Source: Synaphobranchus kaupii
Taxonomy: Eukaryota; Chordata; Actinopteri; Anguilliformes; Synaphobranchidae
Assembly (NCBI GenBank): GCA_029718625.1
Contig: CM056378.1
Span: forward strand, 61,031,027 to 61,095,026
Length of the DNA stretch: 64,000 nt
Direction: 5' to 3'
The position numbers and the translations under genes are program-made. A model generated the notes under the pieces. The model did not search any database. It was not told the origin of the DNA and saw only the letters and a list, made by a program, of their open reading frames with translations. Of the stretch, positions 57,637-64,000 are shown one piece after another; position 1 is the stretch's first letter, and each line of letters opens with the position of its first letter.

Positions 57637-58626
57637 ATGGAAGAATCAGCGTCAGATAAGGATTATGAACAAACCAGTCAGGGCGCTACGGGGGGCACTA
57701 CAGAGCAAACGCTTATCTCCCTGCAGATTCAACAGGGTCAGCTGTGGGAACAGTTGCGTAGCCAGGGGGAGTGCCTCCAACGCTTAACAGAGAGTCTGCA
57801 CAGACTTTCTGTGGCAAGTAACCCTCCTCCAGTTGCACAAGCACCCACACCTCCCATACCCGCTCCACGTATTTTAAAAGAGCCAAAATTACAGTTACCG
57901 GATCGCTATGGTGGGGAATCGGGTAAATGCCGGCCATTTCTGACTCAGTGTCTGATATTTTTTCAGGCACAACCCTCTCGTTTCTCCACACCAGAATCCC
58001 GGGTAGCATTTATTTTGTCCCTATTAAATGGTCAGGCTCTTGCGTGGGCAGATCCCCTTATTCGAGCCAATGCCCCTGTCATTCGGGATCCAGTGCAACT
58101 TATGGAGGAAATGCAACTGGTTTTCGATCACGAGGTTTCAGGGGAGGAGGCGGCAAGGAGACTCACCAGCTTACGTCAAGGAACTAAGACTGTAGCTGAG
58201 TTCTCCATTACATTCCGAGCGCTAGCCGGGGAGACGGGATGGTCAGACGGCCCGTTAAAATCCCTCTTTCTTCAAGCATTATCTAGTTCCATCAAAGATG
58301 CGTTGGCTATGCTAGAACCACCTCCTACACTAAATAAATTAATAACGTCTGCAATACGTCTCGATAACCGGATTAGAGAACGTGAACGTGAACGTACTAT
58401 TAAAGATCAGTCGCCCCGTTTAAGGTCCGTGTTAAGAGACATTCCGCCTACTGTGCCCACATACCTCTCCGTTGATCAGGAGGAGCCTATGCAGGTGGAT
58501 GGCTCGTCCCTCCATCAAAGTAGGAGAGCGAGACCGCGGAAGTACTACTGGTGCCAGCATTGTAAGCGCAGCGGTCATACTAAGGATCGCTGCTACAAGT
58601 TGGTGGGAAACGAGGAGTCTCATTAG
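57637..58626 (+). CDS. gag: Gypsy chromovirus Gag
   Basis: 329 residues, intact. The central capsid-like region has PDRYGGESGKCRPFLTQCLI, ALAWADPLIRANAPVIRD and AEFSITFRALAGETGW, the pattern of retrotransposon Gag. The C-terminus has one CCHC zinc knuckle (CQHCKRSGHTKDRC) for RNA binding. Starts 20 bases past the LTR at MEESASDKDYE. Pol is in another frame and begins past the Gag stop, so a frameshift or reinitiation would be needed to express it. Confidence 0.95.
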   Translation: MEESASDKDYEQTSQGATGGTTEQTLISLQIQQGQLWEQLRSQGECLQRLTESLHRLSVASNPPPVAQAPTPPIPAPRILKEPKLQLPDRYGGESGKCRPFLTQCLIFFQAQPSRFSTPESRVAFILSLLNGQALAWADPLIRANAPVIRDPVQLMEEMQLVFDHEVSGEEAARRLTSLRQGTKTVAEFSITFRALAGETGWSDGPLKSLFLQALSSSIKDALAMLEPPPTLNKLITSAIRLDNRIRERERERTIKDQSPRLRSVLRDIPPTVPTYLSVDQEEPMQVDGSSLHQSRRARPRKYYWCQHCKRSGHTKDRCYKLVGNEESH

Positions 58627-58643
58627 GAAGGTCGGGGTTCCCA

Positions 58644-61600
58644 GTGAGACAAGATTATATTAACTCCCGGACCCTCATACCTGTCCGACTGTTTTGGGAG
58701 GGACATTCGGCACACGTTACCGCTTTTATTGATTCAGGGGCTGTGGAGTCTTTTATTGACGCTAAATGGGCTAAGAAATTACAAATCCCTACCAATCCCC
58801 TAATAAGTCCTCGCCAAGTTACTGCCCTGGATGGTCGTCCTTTGGGTTCTGGACTCATTAAACAAAAAACGAATCCAATTGAGATGCGCATTCCTCTCCA
58901 GGGGCACTCGGAGAGAATATAATTTTTTTTAATCAACTCTCCGTCGTATCCTTTAGTGCTGGGACATTCGTGGTTAGGGCTACATAACCCGCATATCTGT
59001 TGGGGTAGTAATAGGAATCCTATTCGTCAGTGGGGTCCCCACTGTTTAGCGCATTGTTATCCTGTCGTTTACCCTGTTCCTAACGCCACCTTTGATCTAT
59101 CCGAACGTAATTCCGAGAGTGATTCTGAGGAGGCAGAATCTTATCCGGATCGAGATATTTCTTCCTCCCTCGCGGGGAGTGGTGAGGAGAGTCTCTCTTG
59201 GGATCCCTTTGCTGAGGGGCTTCTCACAGAGGAGGACGAACATTCCATCTCCGATTTCGAGTGGGATAGCTCGTCTAACAGATCTTCCGGTATTCCAGAG
59301 GTGGTAGGGGCGCTTGAGTTTAATCTACCCGCGGGGGTGCCTATCGAGTATTCAGACATTGCTGAGGTTTTTAGTAAACAGCGTGCTGCCAAATTACCAC
59401 CTCACAGACCATACGATTGTGCCATTGAGCTGTACCCTGGCACTATCCCTCCCAGAGGCTCATTGTACGCCTTGTCAGCTCCTGAGAGCGCTGCTATGAG
59501 GCAGTACATTGAGGAGTCCTTAGCCAATGGGTTTATCACGCCGTCCACGTCACCCGCCGGTGCGGGGTTTTTTTTTGTTAAAAAGAAAGACGGAGGGCTA
59601 AGACCCTGTATAGATTACCGGGGCCTCAATGCTATTACCATTAAGAACAGGTACCCTCTTCCCCTCATGAATTCCGCATTTGAGCGTTTACAGGGGGCAT
59701 CGGTTTTTAGTAAACTCAATCTACGTAGCGCATACAATCTCGCGCGCATTCGTGAGGGGGATGAGTGGAAGACCGCTTTTAACACACATCACGGACACTA
59801 CGAATACCGGGTGATGCCGTTCGGTCTCACTAGCGCCCCCTCTGTTTTTCAGGCGCTAGTGAACGATGTCTTGAGAGAGATGCTGGAGAGATTCGTCTTC
59901 GTTTACTTAGACGATATTTTAATTTTTTCTCCGGATCTTCCCTCTCACATCATACACGTTAGACAGGTGTTGGAGGCACTTCTTAAGGCCCAACTTTTTG
60001 TTAAGGCTGAAAAGTGTTCTTTCCACTCCAGTTCCATCTCTTTTTTAGGCTTTATTGTTGCTGACGGTAAAGTCCTGATGGATCCTAAGAAGATTTCAGC
60101 GGTTAAGAATTGGCCCACTCCTACTTCTGTGAAGCAGGTGCAGCGCTTCTTGGGCTTCGCAAATTTTTATAGGAGATTTATCCGCAATTTTAGCTCAGTA
60201 GCGGCCCCTATCATAGCCCTCACAAAAAAGAAAGCATTTCCTGCTCGGTTTCAGTGGAACCCCAGGGCGGAGACCGCTTTTACTGAACTAAAAAGGAGGT
60301 TCTGCTGCGAGCCCATTCTTGCTACTCCCAATCCCTCCCTTCCCTTTGTGGTGGAGGTCGACGCTTCGGAGCTGGGGGTTGGGGCCATTCTGTCTCAGCA
60401 TTCTCCGGTGGACCGCAAGCTACACCCATGTGCATATTTTTCTCGTAGCCTTACACCTGCCGAGAGAAACTACGACATCGGTGATCTTGAACTGTTGGCG
60501 GTCAAATTGGCGCTGGAGGAGTGGCGTCATTGGTTGGAGGGAGCTGAGCACCCTTTTACAGTCTGGACTGACCATAAGAATCTGCAGTATATCCAACAGG
60601 CCAAAACGCGCAATTCGCGACAAGCCCGTTGGGCCTTGTTTTTTACCAGATTCAATTTTATCCTTACCTATCGCCCCGGGTCAAAAAATACTAAACCTGA
60701 TGCGTTATCACGCATTTATGACCGGTCGGATAAGGAGTCACGTCCCAAATCTGTGGTCCCTAGTTCTCATATTGTGGCTCCTGTTATGTGGGCCATTGAG
60801 GCAGCTGTGCAGAAGGCTCTGCGTTCCGATCCCGGCCCAGGGGGGGGTCCGCCCCACTGCTTGTTTGTTCCCCCTCGATTGAGGTCTCGTGTCCTTCAAT
60901 GGGGTCACACTTCCCAGTTAGTGGCCCATCCGGGCGTACACCGGACAAAGGAGTTTGTCTCGCGTCGGTTTTGGTGGCCGAAGCTCGAGAGTGATGTGCG
61001 GGAGTTTGTCGCGGCATGTGCTATTTGCGCCCGTAATAAGGGTTCACGGCTTTTCCCTTCGGGTCTCTTGCGCCCCCTGCCCATTCCCAGGCGCCCCTGG
61101 AGTCACATAGCCCTCGACTTCGTTACAGGCCTGCCACCTTCGCATGGGAATACGGTCATCTTAGTTATAGTTGACCGTTTTTCCAAAGCAGCTCATTTTG
61201 TCGCTCTGCCTAAACTGCCATCGGCACCTGAGACGGCCCAGCTAATGATAGACCATGTGTTTAGGGTACACGGCCTACCTCTGGACGTGGTGTCGGATCG
61301 CGGCCCCCAATTCACCGCTAGATTCTGGCGTTCATTTTGTGCTCTGTTGGGGGCATCTGTGAGCCTTTCTTCCGGCTTTCACCCGGAGACTAACGGTCAG
61401 ACAGAGCGCACCAATCAGAGTATGGAGAGTACTCTCCGGTGTCTGGCCGCATCCAATCCTAGCTCCTGGAGTCGCTTTCTCGCCTGGGCTGAATATGCGC
61501 ATAATACCCTGCGCAACGCGTCCACGGGAATCTCTCCTTTTGAGGCTCAGCTGGGATACCTACCTCCCTTGTTTCCTGAGCTGGAGAGAGATGCGGAGGT

Positions 61601-62144
61601 ACCCTCCGCCGGCTTCTTCGTGCGTAGGTGTCGAGCGGTCTGGAAGCGCGTACGCGCATCGTTACTGCGCGCTTCGGCTAAACAGAAGGTGGTGGCTGAC
61701 AGGCACCGCCGTCCGGCTCCCTCCTACCGGGTGGGGCAACGGGTGTGGCTTTCCACACGGGACCTGCCATTGCGAGTTGAGTCCCGCAAACTCGCGCCTC
61801 GATTCGTGGGCCCCTTTAAGATCGTGCGGAAACTCAACCCGGTCACAGTACGTCTTCAGTTACCATCTTCCATGCGCATCCACCCTACCTTTCATGTCTC
61901 GCGTTTGAAACCAGTGCTCGTGAGCGCTCTCGCTCCGGCTGACAAGCCGCCTCCTCCCCCTCGATTCTTGGAGGGAGGTACGGTGTACACCGTTCGGCGC
62001 ATTTTGGCCGAGAGACGTGTGGGCAGAGGGTACCAGTTCCTGGTGGACTGGGAGGGTTATAGTCCCGAGGAGCGTTGTTGGGTTTCGTCCAAGAATATTT
62101 TGGACCCCGCTCTCATTAGGGACTTCCGAGACAGCAAAGCTTAG
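58644..62144 (+). pseudogene. pol: Gypsy chromovirus Pol, one stop and mutated RT
   Basis: One frame, interrupted only by TAA at 58920-58922. Protease: AFIDSGAVESFIDAKWA. Reverse transcriptase: [20 protein letters not shown], then LNLRSAYNL where the motif A Asp is Asn (codon 59718-59720), and [11 protein letters not shown] (motif C intact). RNase [14 protein letters not shown] and [11 protein letters not shown]. Integrase: [10 protein letters not shown] with CAICARNK (HHCC), [24 protein letters not shown] and [13 protein letters not shown] (DDE). Then a [13 protein letters not shown]-like region and a chromodomain ([20 protein letters not shown]). The 3188-base second part is fully open. Confidence 0.96.
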
Positions 62145-62170
62145 GGATCGTCTGGAACCGTCCCTTAGTT

Positions 62171-62179
62171 GGGGGGTAC
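62171..62179 (+). promoter_or_regulatory. Polypurine tract
   Basis: GGGGGGTAC directly before the 3' LTR, the plus-strand primer site. Confidence 0.75.
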
Positions 62180-62870
62180 TGTCATGGTTAGTGGCTGTCT
62201 CCTTTTGTTTTTACCTTGGTTTTCCGTTTGGCGTCGTCTGAGGCTCTATCGGATTTTTTCTTCCTCCGTTCCGGTGTTTGGATCTCTCCGGGTCATTATC
62301 TTCTACACCTGTGTTTGGTTTCCGTCGGCTATAAATAGAGCTTCACTTCCGCTTTCCGGTGCTTCTAGATTGTTGTGGAGTAGTTACTAGAAAGCCGGTA
62401 TTAGGTATAGGTATAGTCTCTAGCTTCTGTATCTCTGTTTTAAGTTATACAGAGACACAGCTATTGAAATAAGAAATAGGATTAGAATCTCTGGTTTTCT
62501 GTCCTATCGCTCTCTATTCTTTTCTTTTTGTCTTTAGCCTGTTTATTCTTTGTGCAGCTCCTTAGCCGACTGAGCTGTAGCTACAGGCTTGCTATTTTGT
62601 TCGTTTCTTTTCAGTTTTCTCAACCTCTGTTATACGCAGATCAATTAGTGCGTGAGGTTCTTTCTTTTTGTTTGTTTCTCGCTGTTCTAGCGAACCCTCG
62701 CCTCCTTTTGAGGTTGTTTTGTGTTAGCCTTGAGCTAGGGAAGTTTTTCTCCCGCTTATCAGTTTCCCTTTTGCGGTTTAATTCTGCTTCTGTGGCGTGT
62801 CTTTTAGATACGTTTTCTGAATCCTTATCTGTCGCGGTTGGTTCTCTATTTTCTAACCTAAAACCTGACA
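62180..62870 (+). repeat. Gypsy 3' LTR
   Basis: Same 691 bp as the 5' LTR except C at 62308. Followed by the CAGGG target duplication. Confidence 0.97.
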
Positions 62871-62875
62871 CAGGG

Positions 62876-64000
62876 CTTATTTCTTGCTGGCTTTGTAGTG
62901 GATTATCTCGTAGAGGTTTGGGACTGTAAAATCTCTGCTCTAGTTCACCTGTGTGCGTTTTCCTCCGTGTATGGAGATTTGGGCGATGGTCGGAACTGTG
63001 TTCTGTTCGCCTCTCGGTGCATGTCGTCTCATGTGAGATCTGGCGTTTCGCTTCGGCTGGGTTGCTTAGCTCAGAAGTGTAGAGTAGCTGTTCTTTGTCC
63101 CTTTTCGCCGGGTAATGGTTTTCTTATAGAGAGACCTGGCGTGTTAGCTTCTACTGATTTCCGGGTTACGTTAAGCCAGTTAGTAGCTTTGGTACGTTTA
63201 TTCCCTGTTTTGTTCTCCTTCTCATGGGTTACATTCCCCTTTGTTGTGAGTCGGGGTTATCGTTACATTTCACCTTACTAAGAGGCTAGGGCGTGTGTTT
63301 ATGTAAGTTCGCTGTGTCTTTTGGGTAGTAAGTTTTGGGACGACGGTGCTCCGTCGGCTCACCTGTAAAATGTTTCTTTCATGGGAGATCGGGTGTTTAC
63401 CCAGGTATGTTTGCTGCATCAGACTGCGAACTCATTTAAGTAGCCATGGAACGTTAAGTCTCTGTTCCTGTTCGCCTCGTTACGTTTCCCCTTACTGAGA
63501 GGCAGGGCTTGTGCTTGTTAGTCAGTTAGCCGACAGTTTCGATTGGTGAAGGTGCAGCTGTCCATATCATCTTTTTGTGCTTTCCTTCTCCGGGTATAGA
63601 GATGTGGGCGATTCGGTTCGGAACTTTAGTTCGTTTCGCCCTTCGGTGCAATTTGTCTCTTAGGGAGACCTTTAGATGATGTTGGACATGTTTGCGGTTG
63701 ACTGCAAGTCTTTTAGCCTAGGTACATTAATTATCTGTTCCTTCGCCTCATTTCATTTCTCCTGTTTGAGAGGTTAGGGCGTGGCTCTATTGTTAGCTTG
63801 TCATTTTGCTGGTTAAGCATTGGGACGACGGTGTTCCGTCGGCTCACCTGTAAAATGTTTCTCTCTCCTGGGAGATCGGGTGTTTACCCAGGTCTGTTGG
63901 CTGCATGTGACTGCTAGCTAATGGAAGTAGCCACGGAACGTTATCTGTTCCTTCACCTCCTCCTATACCTATTGGTATTAGTTTTTTCCTGTGTTTATGT
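62876..64000. repeat. Outer LTR continuation with long-period repeats
   Basis: GGGACGACGGTG, CCGTCGGCTCACCTGTAAAA and GGGAGATCGGGTGTTTACCC occur at 63337 and again at 63823 (period 486). A second module (GGGCGAT... GGTCGGAACT, GTTCGCC) occurs near 62980 and 63610. No coding capacity is evident. Confidence 0.7.

Larger units (their letters stand above)
56926..62870 (+). mobile_element. Ty3/gypsy chromovirus, very young copy
   Basis: 5945 bp. Both LTRs are 691 bp, TG...CA, and flanked by CAGGG (56921-56925 and 62871-62875). By eye the LTRs differ at one base (A at 57054, C at 62308). Internal gag and pol include protease, reverse transcriptase, RNase H, integrase and chromodomain. An 11 nt match between the predicted mRNA 5' end (57107) and the sequence after the LTR (57618) indicates self-priming, as in Tf1/sushi elements. 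Confidence 0.96.
56625..64000 (+). mobile_element. Outer LTR-like sequence, host of the gypsy insertion
   Basis: Starts TGTCATGGTTTTGG next to the Polinton terminus and contains TATATAAG at about 56771. It is interrupted at CAGGG by the young gypsy element and resumes at 62876, running beyond the window. The T-rich, open-frame-poor composition and TGTCATGG start resemble a long LTR, but no second copy or end is visible. Alternative: other repeat sequence. Confidence 0.45.

Overview
This is animal nuclear DNA, almost certainly from a teleost fish. The only host gene I recognise is TRIP4 (activating signal cointegrator 1), on the minus strand at 1-2989. Nearly everything else is mobile DNA of kinds typical of fish: L2-type LINEs, several Tc1-like transposons (one close to the Sleeping Beauty type), a piggyBac derivative, a DIRS element, Ty3/gypsy LTR elements and a large Maverick/Polinton. 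A 500-N assembly gap lies at 19273-19772.

Layout. 1-2989: six TRIP4 exons. 3548-5562: an imperfect nested palindrome. 5759-6082: a Tc1 scrap. 6656-9872: L2 LINE. 11160-13645: decayed DIRS element, minus strand. 14464-17830: Tc1 relic split at TTAA by a piggyBac derivative (14578-17018). 18047-19249: a second Tc1 relic with both inverted repeats. 20990-24845: second L2 LINE. 24990-25420: palindromic minisatellite. 27486-31011: third Tc1 relic, carrying an L2 fragment (28961-30930). 31362-31728: Tc1-derived hairpin. 32864-35000: inverted-repeat element carrying a solo LTR (33312-34337). 35282-36213: truncated Sleeping Beauty-like element.

37823-56622 is a complete but disabled Maverick/Polinton with ~570 bp terminal inverted repeats (TIRs). 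Plus strand: two uncharacterised genes, integrase, minor capsid (penton) protein, an adenovirus pX/pVI-like protein, major capsid protein and adenain-like protease. Minus strand: a five-exon spliced gene, protein-primed DNA polymerase B, FtsK/HerA-type packaging ATPase and two small conserved-looking proteins. The two blocks converge on a 120 bp region with back-to-back poly(A) signals. Within each block many genes are 1-3 nt apart or overlap. Integrase, major capsid, ATPase and polymerase are broken. An 1834 bp DNA transposon sits in the capsid gene and a LINE fragment sits in the right TIR.

56625-64000 is another LTR-like sequence abutting the Polinton's right end. Inside it lies a very young Ty3/gypsy chromovirus (56926-62870) with 691 bp LTRs differing at one base by eye, a 5 bp target duplication, and an 11 nt self-priming match between the predicted mRNA 5' end and the primer-binding site. 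That copy has an Asp-to-Asn change in the reverse transcriptase active site and a stop after the protease.

Most unusual signals: the intron-containing Polinton gene whose four introns are all phase 1, and whose exon sum is an exact 180 codons; the stop-start packing of the Polinton genes; the piggyBac insertion whose empty site is preserved elsewhere in the window; and the self-priming signature of the gypsy element.
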